In this document: positions 22,688 to 31,508 of the stretch, piece after piece
How positions within the stretch are numbered: the stretch's first letter is position 1
How the letters are laid out: each line of letters opens with the position of its first letter
DNA from: DASPJR01 sp035628505
GTDB taxonomy: Bacteria > Planctomycetota > SZUA-567 > H5-PLA8
Direction of reading: 5' to 3'
DNA: 33,696 nucleotides
NCBI GenBank assembly: GCA_035628505.1
Contig: DASPJR010000061.1
Location: 1-33,696, forward strand
Program-made: the position numbers and the translations under genes
The notes under the pieces: generated by a model
Told to the model about the DNA's origin: nothing
What the model saw: only the letters and a program-made list of their open reading frames with translations
Database searches by the model: none

Positions 22688-24586
22688 ATGGCTGAACGAT
22701 TCACTGACGATTTGAAGCGCCGCATTCTTGAGGCTAACAACCTCGTGGATGTCGTTCAGGCTGCCGTGGGCAAGCTCACGCGCGCGGGCCGCAATTTAAA
22801 AGCGTGCTGCCCGTTCCACAACGAGAAGACGCCCTCCTTTAATGTCAACGTCGACGGCCAATACTTTAAATGCTTCGGCTGCGGCAAGGGCGGGGATGTC
22901 ATTACATTCGTCATGCTGCACGAACGCGTGAGTTTCCCCGAAGCCATCCAGATCCTGGCTGACCGCGCGGGCATTCGCGTTGAGCATGATCCCAAAGCTG
23001 CGGCGCAGTACGACAAAGAAAAGGAATGGAAGAGCAATCTGTACCGTTTGAACGACGCCGCGGCGAAGTTCTACCGCGAGCAGCTCTTCAGCGACGCTGG
23101 CAAAGCCGCGCGCGAGTACATCAAAAAGCGTGGCCTGACCGAGGAAATCTGCGAGCAGTTCCGCATCGGCTACGCGCCGCCGGGCGGCTCGCCCCTGCTG
23201 GCGCGTCTGCAGAGCCAGCGCGTAGCGCCAAAGGCGATCGTCGCTGCGGGGCTGGCGACGCAGCGCGACGACGGCAGCGTGCGCGATTTCTTTTACGACC
23301 GGCTGATGTTTCCGATCACCAACATGGATGGCCGCGTGATTGCCTTTGGCGGCCGCATCCTCGGGCTAGGTGAACCAAAGTACTTGAATACGCGCGACAC
23401 GCACCTGTTCAGCAAAACAAGCACGGTGTACGGGCTCGATCACGCGAAGGAAGAAATCAAAGAGACGAAGACGGCGATCATCGTCGAAGGCTACACCGAC
23501 GTGATGATGTGCCATCAGTTCGGCGTCACCAACGTCGTTGCCTGTCTTGGAACAGCCATTACGGCCGAGCACATCCGGCAGTTGCGCCGCGTGGCTGACA
23601 AGCTGGTGGTGCTTACTGATTCGGACGCTGCTGGAGCAAAGGCGAGCGAGCGGAGTCTGACTGTCCTCTTTCAGGAAGAGATGCCGGCAAAGGTTGCGCG
23701 CCTTCCGGGAGCAGACAAAGATCCCTGCGATTACCTGCTTGCTCATGGCAAAGACCCATTCGTCGCCGCGCTTTCGCAGACAGTGGAGCTCTTTGATTAC
23801 AAGTTCGACATGGTCCTCAGGAAGCACGACATCGGTACTCCCATGGGCCTGAAGAACGCGGCCGAAGAGCTGATGTCGCTGGTTTCTGTAATTCCGAATA
23901 CGCTTTTAAAAAATCAGTATCGGTACGAGGTTCTGCGGCGTCTAAATATTGATGAGCGCGATCTTCGTTACGAACAGGTCGCGCGCCGCACTGCTGTCGA
24001 GACGCCGCCTGCTTCTGACACAGACATCCAGGGCGAAGGCTACGAACTGGGTATGGTGCCGCCGCCGGAAAATGAACTGGCTGCCGCCGAACGGGAACTG
24101 CTGCGCTTCCTCTTTCATGAGCCGGCCTGGTTTGAGCAGGCGGTGACCAGCGTCGATCTGGCAGCATTGGGTGGAAAAGTTGAACGTCTGATCGGCTGCG
24201 CGGTATTGGAAGCATTGGGTGAAGGAAAACTTCCGCCAGATGTGCAGACCCTCGCCGAGGTCGATCTACCCAGCGTTGTTGCGCGGGAAGTTATACAGCG
24301 TCTGCGCAACTCGGCCGATGATGGTATAGCCATCACAGAAGGCGCGCGGGCCTTGTGTGTGGCGCTGGCGGAAGCGTCGGACCGGGGAATAAAGCTGGAC
24401 CCGCGGCAGAGGCTGGATATGCTGATTCGTTCCGTCAACAGGGCCAAGCTATATTTGAGGCATCGGGACGCTGACCTCAGGTTTACCCGTGCGAAGCTTG
24501 CAGGCGACGCACAGGCTGAGGAAGAAGCGCGTCTTGAGGTCATGGCTTTGCGTAAGGACATTTCGCGCCTGAAGGCGCAACGATGA
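22688..24586 (+). CDS. dnaG: DNA primase
   Basis: A 632-residue replication primase that makes RNA primers for the replisome. The N-terminal CHC2 zinc domain has CPFH (Cys41, His44) and CFGC (Cys62, Cys65). The Toprim catalytic domain shows VEGYTDVMM (Glu267) and LTDSDAAGA (Asp311, Asp313). The C-terminal 180 residues form the more variable helicase-binding domain. ATG at 22688 has AGGA four bases upstream and gives the usual short N terminus before FTDDLKRRILEANNLVDVV. It is followed by rpoD, the conserved dnaG-rpoD order of the macromolecular-synthesis operon (rpsU is absent here). In the 171-bp gap a small TGCGGA/TCCGCA inverted repeat (24594-24613) follows the stop. Confidence 0.97.
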   Translation: MAERFTDDLKRRILEANNLVDVVQAAVGKLTRAGRNLKACCPFHNEKTPSFNVNVDGQYFKCFGCGKGGDVITFVMLHERVSFPEAIQILADRAGIRVEHDPKAAAQYDKEKEWKSNLYRLNDAAAKFYREQLFSDAGKAAREYIKKRGLTEEICEQFRIGYAPPGGSPLLARLQSQRVAPKAIVAAGLATQRDDGSVRDFFYDRLMFPITNMDGRVIAFGGRILGLGEPKYLNTRDTHLFSKTSTVYGLDHAKEEIKETKTAIIVEGYTDVMMCHQFGVTNVVACLGTAITAEHIRQLRRVADKLVVLTDSDAAGAKASERSLTVLFQEEMPAKVARLPGADKDPCDYLLAHGKDPFVAALSQTVELFDYKFDMVLRKHDIGTPMGLKNAAEELMSLVSVIPNTLLKNQYRYEVLRRLNIDERDLRYEQVARRTAVETPPASDTDIQGEGYELGMVPPPENELAAAERELLRFLFHEPAWFEQAVTSVDLAALGGKVERLIGCAVLEALGEGKLPPDVQTLAEVDLPSVVAREVIQRLRNSADDGIAITEGARALCVALAEASDRGIKLDPRQRLDMLIRSVNRAKLYLRHRDADLRFTRAKLAGDAQAEEEARLEVMALRKDISRLKAQR

Positions 24587-24757
24587 ACAGATTTGCGGAA
24601 CAACTGCTCCGCACAGGAATTTAGGGTTGTCTTGGGCACATAAAATTAATGGCCCTTTGCCGCTGGAAGCTTCTAGAAATTGCGGCGGTTCGGGGTATAT
24701 GAGTTAGCTTTTCGCGGCGGAAGTCTTGTCGCGGAGCAGCATCGGAGGAGTTCGAAC

Positions 24758-26443
<1,686 letters not shown>

Positions 26444-26471
26444 GCTGTTTACAAATTCGCTGAAAAATGAC

Positions 26472-26499
26472 AACGGGCCTTTACGGCCCGTTTCTTTTT
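26472..26499 (+). terminator. Rho-independent terminator of rpoD
   Basis: AACGGGCC (26472-26479) pairs perfectly with GGCCCGTT (26485-26492) around TTTAC and runs into TTTCTTTTT. It starts 28 bases after the rpoD stop. It is the clearest plus-strand terminator in the window. Confidence 0.92.
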
Positions 26500-26517
26500 C
26501 CTCAGCATGCTGCTGTA

Positions 26518-27447
26518 TTATTCGCCCAGCGTTTGAAACGCCTGCGCGGCAAAACCCCGCGCGATAAAAAAGCACTCCGGCGATGAGAGCGATAAATCCA
26601 ATTTGCGATTGTCTGCGCGCTTGGCAATTTCGGACATCGTTCTGCAGAACGTCCAGAAGCGCGCGTTCTGGTTCTTGAACTCGCCCTTGGCGCCAACGGC
26701 CAGCAACGCGAGCGCGGCGCTGTAATCTTCCCGTGTCGCATCGCTGCGAAGCACCAGCGCGCGGGCATAATGAACTTTTAGAGCGTCCCGCAGGTCCTCG
26801 CGATGGAACAGGAACCAGTGCGGCCCGCTGTTTTCCTCCAACAGCGCCACAACTCTTTCGTATTTCGCACGCTTGAACAGCAGTTCCACGTGTTCGCGTA
26901 AAATCTGCTGCTGAATGCGCTCGTATGCGAGGTGCGACGTTCGCGGCAGTTCTGTGAGAGGCAAATCCACATCCGACCATGCGACCAGAGCTTTCTCATC
27001 CTGATCGAGAGCGGCAAAGAAGCGACCCTGCATGTACGAGTACCACGCCGTGATTACGGGGAAGTCGATGAGGACCTCATTGTTGATGCGTTCACTGCAG
27101 TGTGCGGCGGCCGCTTCGCAGAGTTTTCGGCGTTCGGCACTGTCCTCGGCGTGCCTATTCTGTTCATCGAAAAGTGCCGACACATACCGCTGATCGGCGG
27201 CGATCCACGCGTCGAAGTTCTGGTTCAGCGGATCAATAATCGAGCGCGGCGGTGCTGAGCGCTGAGACGGATTGTTCTTCAGCCACGCGACATATTTCTG
27301 ATGCGCGGTCCGATAGAACGGAAGCGCTTTCTCCGCCGCTGCTTTGCACTCAGCTGATTTTTGTTTCGCGGCGTCGAGCTCCGTATCGCCGGCAAAAACA
27401 AGAAAACACGCGACTACTAAAAGCGCTGCGATGTGAATGCGATACAT
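26518..27447 (-). CDS. Secreted helical (TPR-like) protein of unknown function
   Basis: A 309-residue protein with a signal peptide (MYRIHIAALLVVACFLVFAG). The mature part is almost all amphipathic helices, with Ala/Glu/Arg-rich repeats and spaced aromatic residues (for example AAEKALPFYRTAHQKYVAWL, YMQGRFFAALDQDEKALVAWSDV, LLFKRAKYERVVALLEE) that resemble tetratricopeptide units. I do not recognise a family. Several cysteines are present. No clear Shine-Dalgarno sequence precedes the ATG. It is convergent with rpoD and lies downstream of the lysC terminator, so it probably has its own promoter, which I could not identify. Confidence 0.75.
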   Translation of the reverse strand: MYRIHIAALLVVACFLVFAGDTELDAAKQKSAECKAAAEKALPFYRTAHQKYVAWLKNNPSQRSAPPRSIIDPLNQNFDAWIAADQRYVSALFDEQNRHAEDSAERRKLCEAAAAHCSERINNEVLIDFPVITAWYSYMQGRFFAALDQDEKALVAWSDVDLPLTELPRTSHLAYERIQQQILREHVELLFKRAKYERVVALLEENSGPHWFLFHREDLRDALKVHYARALVLRSDATREDYSAALALLAVGAKGEFKNQNARFWTFCRTMSEIAKRADNRKLDLSLSSPECFFIARGFAAQAFQTLGE

Positions 27448-27512
27448 GGCTGAGGAACCGATACGAACTGTGCTCCATCAGCTGTAACGCGCGCTTACGA
27501 AAAAACTTTCAC

Positions 27513-27538
27513 AAAAAAGCCGCCCTTGCTGGGCGGCT
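27513..27538 (-). terminator. Rho-independent terminator of lysC
   Basis: On the minus strand AGCCGCCC (27538-27531) pairs with GGGCGGCT (27525-27518) around AGCAA and is followed by a run of T (27518-27513). It lies about 38 bases past the lysC stop, after the heptamer repeat. Confidence 0.92.
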
Positions 27539-27546
27539 CCTTTGCG

Positions 27547-27574
27547 AATGACCAATGACGAGTGACAAATGACA
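27547..27574. repeat. Heptamer tandem repeat directly after the lysC stop
   Basis: There are four 7-base units on the plus strand: AATGACC, AATGACG, AGTGACA and AATGACA. The repeat ends one base from the lysC stop codon (27576-27578) and lies between the stop and the terminator. Related TGTCAT/ATGACA words recur in the intergenic region near 33080-33145. Confidence 0.7.
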
Positions 27575-27575
27575 G

Positions 27576-28922
27576 CTAACCGAAGTATTCCTTATGCAGT
27601 GAGTCGCAGACTTTCGGAATTTCCGAATTATCGACCAGGAAGGTAATGTTGATCTCGCTGGCGCCCTGCGAAATCATCTGCAGACTTACGCCGGAGGCGG
27701 ACACCGCGCGGAAGGTTCGGGCAGCCAGGCCGACGGCGTTCTTCATACCGCTGCCGACGACCGCAACGATGCTCTTGCCGGGCTGAATTTCGACTTTGCT
27801 GGCAAGCTCAATCAGGTCCTTTTCGAGCGACTTGAGCTTCTGCGGGTCGGTCGTGTTCGTTGTCAGCGAGACGCTCACTTCGCTCGTCGAAATCATGTCG
27901 ATGACGATGTGGTGGCGCTCGAAGATCGCGAACATTCGGGCCATGAAGCCTTCCATGCCCAGCATGCGTTCGCTGCGGACGTTGATGAGCACCTGGTCTT
28001 CTTTGTAAACGATGCACTTCACGGGGCGCTTGGGATCGATCTCGCCTTTTGTCGTGATCAGCGTGCCCGGCGCTTCAGGATCGAAGGTGTGCAGCACGCG
28101 AACGGGGATGTCCTTCATCACGGCCGGAACCATCGTCGAAGGATGCAGAACCTCGGCACCGTAATACGCGAGTTCCGAAGCCTCTTCGAAGCTGAGCTTC
28201 GGCAGCGGCTGAGCGGACTTGATCAGCGACGGATCGCAGGTCATCACGCCCGGCACGTCTTTCCAGACCTGAATTTCTTCAGCGTGCAGGCCGGCTCCGA
28301 AAATCGCTGCGGTGAAGTCCGATCCCGAACGGCCGATCGTGGTGATGTCGCCGTTTTTGTCTTTGCCGATGAAGCCGGTGACGATGACGAGCTTGTTGCA
28401 GTGCGGCTTAAAAGCTTCGTGAATGCGCTCGTACGTTTCAGGCAGCGGTCGGGCATTCATGAACTTCGAATCGGTGACAAAACCAAGGTCGTAGGCATTA
28501 ATGGCTTCAGCTTCTTTGTGTCCGCGCGCGCGCAGCAGAGCGGCGAAGCACTTCGACGAGAGCCGCTCGCCGAAACTGGTGACATAATCGTACAGTCGCG
28601 GCGTGACTTCCTTGACCATGTGAATGCCGCGCAGCAGATCATGGAGCTCGCTGAGGTTCTTTTCGGCAATGGAACGCGGCAGTTTGAGACCGTCGAGAAT
28701 TTCGAAATGTCGATCGGCGATGGCCTTCATCGGCGCATCGATGTCGCCCTTCACGGCGCGCTTGGCGGCGTCGAGAAGCTTGTCGGTGACCTTGGAGTGT
28801 GCTGAGACGACAACGACGGGTTTTTTGCCGCTGAGCTTGATTTCGCGCTCAACCAATTCGGCACAACGTGTGATCGCTTCGGGGCTCCCCAGGGAGGTGC
28901 CCCCGAACTTCATGACTTTCAT
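27576..28922 (-). CDS. lysC: Aspartate kinase (monofunctional, two ACT domains)
   Basis: A 448-residue enzyme that phosphorylates aspartate, the first step to lysine, threonine, methionine and diaminopimelate. The kinase domain begins VMKFGGTSLGSPEAI and has FGERLSSKCFAALL and GRSGSDFTAAIFGAGL (nucleotide/aspartate site), then WKDVPGVMTCDP and YYGAEVLHP. Two ACT-type regulatory regions follow from about residue 300 (INVRSERMLGMEGFMARMF and VAVVGSGMKNAVGLAARTF), implying allosteric control by an end product. There is no homoserine dehydrogenase domain. The ATG is preceded by AGGGGA. A good promoter and leader lie upstream, and the terminator downstream makes it a single-gene transcript. Confidence 0.96.
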   Translation of the reverse strand: MKVMKFGGTSLGSPEAITRCAELVEREIKLSGKKPVVVVSAHSKVTDKLLDAAKRAVKGDIDAPMKAIADRHFEILDGLKLPRSIAEKNLSELHDLLRGIHMVKEVTPRLYDYVTSFGERLSSKCFAALLRARGHKEAEAINAYDLGFVTDSKFMNARPLPETYERIHEAFKPHCNKLVIVTGFIGKDKNGDITTIGRSGSDFTAAIFGAGLHAEEIQVWKDVPGVMTCDPSLIKSAQPLPKLSFEEASELAYYGAEVLHPSTMVPAVMKDIPVRVLHTFDPEAPGTLITTKGEIDPKRPVKCIVYKEDQVLINVRSERMLGMEGFMARMFAIFERHHIVIDMISTSEVSVSLTTNTTDPQKLKSLEKDLIELASKVEIQPGKSIVAVVGSGMKNAVGLAARTFRAVSASGVSLQMISQGASEINITFLVDNSEIPKVCDSLHKEYFG

Positions 28923-29018
28923 CTTTATTCCCCTTTTGCTGGCGGCCGCCTGCCGAAGATCCCTTCCGAATTCACCCGGAAATCACCAAGGATCGTCGCG
29001 CACAGGTCCGGCGCGCTC

Positions 29019-29046
29019 AAAACAAAACCCGGTCTTTTCTCCCGGG
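29019..29046 (-). other. Hairpin with U-rich tail at the start of the lysC leader
   Basis: On the minus strand CCCGG (29046-29042) pairs with CCGGG (29032-29028) around a nine-base loop and is followed by TTTTGTTTT. From the predicted start site it would begin within the first few bases of the transcript. It resembles a weak terminator or a 5'-stabilising hairpin. No known lysine riboswitch motif was seen. Confidence 0.4.
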
Positions 29047-29057
29047 ATTGGCGAAGA

Positions 29058-29085
29058 ATTGTAAGGAACGCTCAGCCCGAGTCAA
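29058..29085 (-). promoter_or_regulatory. Sigma70 promoter of lysC
   Basis: On the minus strand TTGACT (29085-29080), a 16-base spacer and TACAAT (29063-29058) make a good promoter. Transcription would start near 29051, giving a leader of about 130 nt. The word GGTCTTGACT is shared with the topA promoter. Confidence 0.7.
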
Positions 29086-29241
29086 GACCCCTGTCGCGGA
29101 ATCGCTTTTGGCGAAAGTGTTACTTTTTGCACAGTCTGCCTTCGACACATGGTATCACTGTTAAATGCCTTGCCGTGATTTCGTTTTCAAGTCATTGTCA
29201 GCTGATGCTTTACGCGCTTTTCCGGTCAGGAACGCAGAATT

Positions 29242-29257
29242 TGGCATAATCTCTGCA
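29242..29257 (+). promoter_or_regulatory. Candidate sigma54 promoter
   Basis: TGGCATAATCTCTGCA has the -24 element TGGCA and the -12 element TGCA at exactly the spacing of the sigma54 consensus (TGGCACG-N4-TTGCA), with three mismatches. Transcription would start about 60 bases before the 144-residue gene at 29330. No activator site was identified and rpoN is outside the window. Confidence 0.35.
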
Positions 29258-29266
29258 TCGGAACTC

Positions 29267-29295
29267 ATGACATTGTGCAATTTGTGTTGTATACA
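29267..29295 (+). promoter_or_regulatory. Candidate sigma70 promoter of the 29330 gene
   Basis: ATGACA (29267-29272), a 17-base spacer and TATACA (29290-29295). This would give a leader of about 28 nt. It follows the possible sigma54 site directly, so two alternative promoters may be present. Confidence 0.45.
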
Positions 29296-29329
29296 GAAGT
29301 AGGGGACATGTTGCACGAGGGAGTCTCTG

Positions 29330-29764
29330 ATGAGCGAACACCTTCAGCCGCAACCGGACATTACGCGCTTCTCGTTCTGGAAGCCTGAACCCATTCCGCC
29401 CAAGAACGCGACCATCGTTCCGATTGAACTGCTTTCACTCGGACGGCTGGCCGACGTCGCCGAGCGGCTCATGGAAGTACCGAAAATGGCCAAGGTCCAG
29501 CAACCGCCATGGGAGGCGTCGGCAGAGACAGGCGTAAACCTCGTCTGGGAAGTCGAGCAGGGCGTCATTCTGCAGATCAAAGCCGAGCAGGGTCCGCCGA
29601 AGCCTGGTGAAGTGCTCACGGTGACGGCGAAGGCCGCTGTGCCTGAAAAGGTTTTCTACCGCCTTTACGTCCAGATTTTCGAACAGTTCGGCGCTACAGT
29701 GCTCGATGAGAAGTCACATCAGTTTTTCACGCCCAAGGAATTCCGCACGAAGCTGGCCGGCTGA
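29330..29764 (+). CDS. Hypothetical protein, 144 residues
   Basis: A cytosolic-looking protein without signal peptide or membrane segment. I do not recognise its family. It begins MSEHLQPQPDITRFSFW, has a Pro-rich N-terminal third, and then an alternating strand-like part (VNLVWEVEQGVILQIKAE, GEVLTVTAKAAVPEKVFYRLYVQIFEQFGATVLDE) that could form a small beta-rich domain ending in a helix (TPKEFRTKLAG). GAGGGAG lies before the ATG, and two candidate promoters lie upstream, so expression is likely. It diverges from lysC. A dispersed repeat and a perfect hairpin follow the stop. Confidence 0.75.
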   Translation: MSEHLQPQPDITRFSFWKPEPIPPKNATIVPIELLSLGRLADVAERLMEVPKMAKVQQPPWEASAETGVNLVWEVEQGVILQIKAEQGPPKPGEVLTVTAKAAVPEKVFYRLYVQIFEQFGATVLDEKSHQFFTPKEFRTKLAG

Positions 29765-29775
29765 GTTTTTGGTTG

Positions 29776-29805
29776 CACCACCAGGACGCCAAGGCGCCAG
29801 GAACG
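29776..29805. repeat. CACCAGGACGCCAAGGCGCC-type dispersed repeat
   Basis: The sequence CACCACCAGGACGCCAAGGC and the next ten bases have the quasi-periodic look (GGCGCCAAGG words) of short repeats scattered in many environmental genomes. It lies 11 bases after the stop of the preceding gene. Only one copy is present in this window, so the repeat status rests on its pattern and my knowledge of similar sequences. Confidence 0.4.
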
Positions 29806-29828
29806 AAATACTTGTGTTTCAAAAGGGT

Positions 29829-29855
29829 ACGCGGATGGAGTCGATCCATCCGCGT
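29829..29855. terminator. Perfect 11-bp hairpin between convergent genes
   Basis: ACGCGGATGGA (29829-29839) pairs without mismatch with TCCATCCGCGT (29845-29855) around GTCGA. It lies between the 29330 gene (+) and the Gly-rich gene (-). On the minus strand it is followed by ACCCTTTTG, giving weak T support. It is probably a bidirectional terminator. Confidence 0.6.
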
Positions 29856-29890
29856 TCCTGTACGTTTATCTGCGGGTAACTCTTCGCTGC

Positions 29891-30934
29891 TTATTCAAAT
29901 AACTTTAAACGTCCGTTGCCATTCCCATTGCCGCCGGCGTTGTTGTTGCCGGGGTTTCCAGGAGACGTGCCCTCGCCATCGTTGACCGGCGGATTACCTG
30001 GCGGCTGCGGATCGACACCGTTGCCCAGGCCGTTATTTCCGTTGCCGCCAGCGTTGTTGCCGTTTCCATTTCCGCCCGCGTTGCCACCGGCATTTCCGTT
30101 GCCACCTGCGTTGCCATTTCCACCGCCAAAGCCGTTATTTCCGCCGGCGTTTCCGTTGCCTCCGCCGAAGCCGTTATTGCCGCCGCCGTTGACATTACCG
30201 CCACCGTTCTGGCCGCCGGCATTTCCGGCTCCGGGCCCAGGTTGTCCACCCCCGGGCTGGCCGGGGCGCTGCGGCGGGCCACCGGGTCCGCTGCCACCGC
30301 CATTCTGATTCTGGCACTGTCCGGGAGGAGGTGGGTGAACCGGGCGGAAGCCATTTCCATTGCCAGGCTGCACCGGTCGCTGCATGTCACCATTGCCGCC
30401 AGGACGTGAATGGCCTTCACCTGATCCGGGCCGCTGATTGTTATTGCAGTTTCCGCCCGCTTGCGGCGGTCGCTGCAGACCACCGTGGCCTGCGCCGCCC
30501 GCTCCGTTCGGTCCGCTGGGGCTACCGGGGCGACCACCAGCATTTCCATGCGGAGGTGGCGGAAGCGGGCGCTGCGGCCGGTGCGGCCGGTCGCCTTCGT
30601 CGCTTCCGGTATGTTCGTCTTCGTCGCCAAGAATGTAGAGCGGGCGCTGCGGCTGATTGCCATTCTGATTCTGGCCGTGTCCCTGGCCATGCGCAAAGCC
30701 GAATCCTGCGCCTCCGCCGCCGCCAAGCTGGTTCTGTCCTCCGGAATTGCTCCCGGATCCATTCTGTCCGCCTTGATTATTAGAACAGCGCTGCCCGTTC
30801 TTCGGCCCGCCAGCATTGCCGCCGTTGCCTCTCGCGGCACCTCCGGGACCACCTGGGCCGCCGCCCTGGCCGGCGAAAACTGCGAAAGCTCCTGTGAGCA
30901 CAGCCAGGCAGAGCAGATGAAGAGGCTTAGGCAT
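29891..30934 (-). CDS. Secreted Gly/Asn/Pro-rich low-complexity protein
   Basis: A 347-residue protein with a signal peptide (MPKPLHLLCLAVLTGAFAVFA) followed by disordered sequence rich in Gly, Asn, Pro and Gln. Near the C terminus a unit such as NNGFGGGNGNAGG is repeated, then degenerates into GGN blocks. An acidic patch (LGDEDEHTGSDEGD, about 102-115) and Pro-rich parts interrupt it. Four isolated Cys residues are seen. Other frames are also open over this stretch because of the composition. This frame is chosen for its signal peptide and the AAAGGAG site before the ATG. It could be a surface, matrix or structural protein; no enzyme motif is seen. A large hairpin lies just upstream of the ribosome binding site. 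Confidence 0.7.
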   Translation of the reverse strand: MPKPLHLLCLAVLTGAFAVFAGQGGGPGGPGGAARGNGGNAGGPKNGQRCSNNQGGQNGSGSNSGGQNQLGGGGGAGFGFAHGQGHGQNQNGNQPQRPLYILGDEDEHTGSDEGDRPHRPQRPLPPPPHGNAGGRPGSPSGPNGAGGAGHGGLQRPPQAGGNCNNNQRPGSGEGHSRPGGNGDMQRPVQPGNGNGFRPVHPPPPGQCQNQNGGGSGPGGPPQRPGQPGGGQPGPGAGNAGGQNGGGNVNGGGNNGFGGGNGNAGGNNGFGGGNGNAGGNGNAGGNAGGNGNGNNAGGNGNNGLGNGVDPQPPGNPPVNDGEGTSPGNPGNNNAGGNGNGNGRLKLFE

Positions 30935-30959
30935 AGTCTAGTTCTCCTTTAGACATAAG

Positions 30960-31010
30960 AACGCGCGATTTTCCGGCTGTACACAGGAATAACGCCGGAA
31001 AATGCGCGTT
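30960..31010 (-). promoter_or_regulatory. Long hairpin in the leader of the Gly-rich gene
   Basis: AACGCGCGATTTTCCGGC (30960-30977) pairs with GCCGGAAAATGCGCGTT (30994-31010) with one bulge and a 16-base loop. On the transcript of the minus-strand gene it ends about ten bases before the AAAGGAG site. There is no U tract on either strand, so a role in translation or mRNA stability is more likely than termination. Confidence 0.55.
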
Positions 31011-31043
31011 GTTACAAAAAAAGGAAAACTTTTAGCTCGATAT

Positions 31044-31069
31044 AGCCAAGAGCCAGGAGCCAAGAGCTA
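31044..31069. repeat. AGCCAAGAGCC dispersed-type repeat
   Basis: The stretch reads AGCCAAGAGCCAGGAGCCAA followed by GAGCTA, a tandem of a degenerate GAGCCA unit. It lies four bases from the stop codon of the small basic gene at 31074. A shorter relative (AAGAGCCAGG) occurs near 22591. Confidence 0.5.
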
Positions 31070-31073
31070 CCGT

Positions 31074-31361
31074 TCAACCGCTGACGATGCGTTGCTCCTT
31101 ACCCTGTTTCTTCTTGCGAGAAACTCCCTTTGCGCCATCTTTACCCTTAATTTGTTTCCGCGAACCGCTCGTGTGGTCTATACCCAAGCGTCCACCTGGC
31201 TCGAAATGCTCCGACGCTCCGCCCGCGTGGCGCGCCGCATAAGCGATGCCTCGGCGATTGGAAGCCTTTCCGTGCTTTGTGTTTAGCTCAGCCATCTTGC
31301 GGTCCGCCGGCTTCACGCGACTCTGCCGGTTGTCCTGACTGTGTTTTTTATTGTGTAACAT
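31074..31361 (-). CDS. Small very basic protein, 95 residues
   Basis: This frame would encode a soluble, strongly basic protein (MLHNKKHSQDNRQSRVKPAD at the start, GSRKQIKGKDGAKGVSRKKK near the end) with few hydrophobic residues. I do not recognise it. The support is a good ribosome binding site (GGGAGG about five bases before the ATG at 31361) and the absence of any other gene between tyrS and the Gly-rich gene. Such composition suggests nucleic-acid or ribosome binding, but that is a guess. Its stop lies in the same TGAACGG context as those of topA and tyrS. It may be cotranscribed with the Gly-rich gene, 139 bp downstream. Confidence 0.5.
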   Translation of the reverse strand: MLHNKKHSQDNRQSRVKPADRKMAELNTKHGKASNRRGIAYAARHAGGASEHFEPGGRLGIDHTSGSRKQIKGKDGAKGVSRKKKQGKEQRIVSG

Positions 31362-31414
31362 AGCGACCTCCCGTGTCTGCACATGTTCTGCAAACGAAGG
31401 TCCCAACAACATCT

Positions 31415-31500
31415 ACCACAGAGAACACAGAGGGCACGAAGGAGGATTGGATGGGCTTTCAGACTAAAAACCTCTGTGCCCTCTGTGTCCTCTGTGGTGA
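31415..31500. repeat. CACAGAG-family hairpin element after tyrS
   Basis: The left arm ACCACAGAGAACACAGAGGG (31415-31434) and the right arm CCTCTGTGTCCTCTGTGGTGA-type sequence (31471-31500) are inverted copies of the repeat seen at 61-419, with about 36 bp between them. The element ends eight bases from the tyrS stop, and the sequence from the element into the last tyrS codon matches that at topA. Confidence 0.75.
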
Positions 31501-31508
31501 AAACCCGT

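Noticed and set aside
28923..29050. Lysine riboswitch in the lysC leader
   Set aside because: The leader is about 130 nt, shorter than the usual element, and the conserved junction sequences are missing.
29905..30852. Long alternative frames over the Gly-rich gene
   Set aside because: The G/C-biased repeats keep several frames open. Only the 29891-30934 frame has a signal peptide and a good ribosome binding site.
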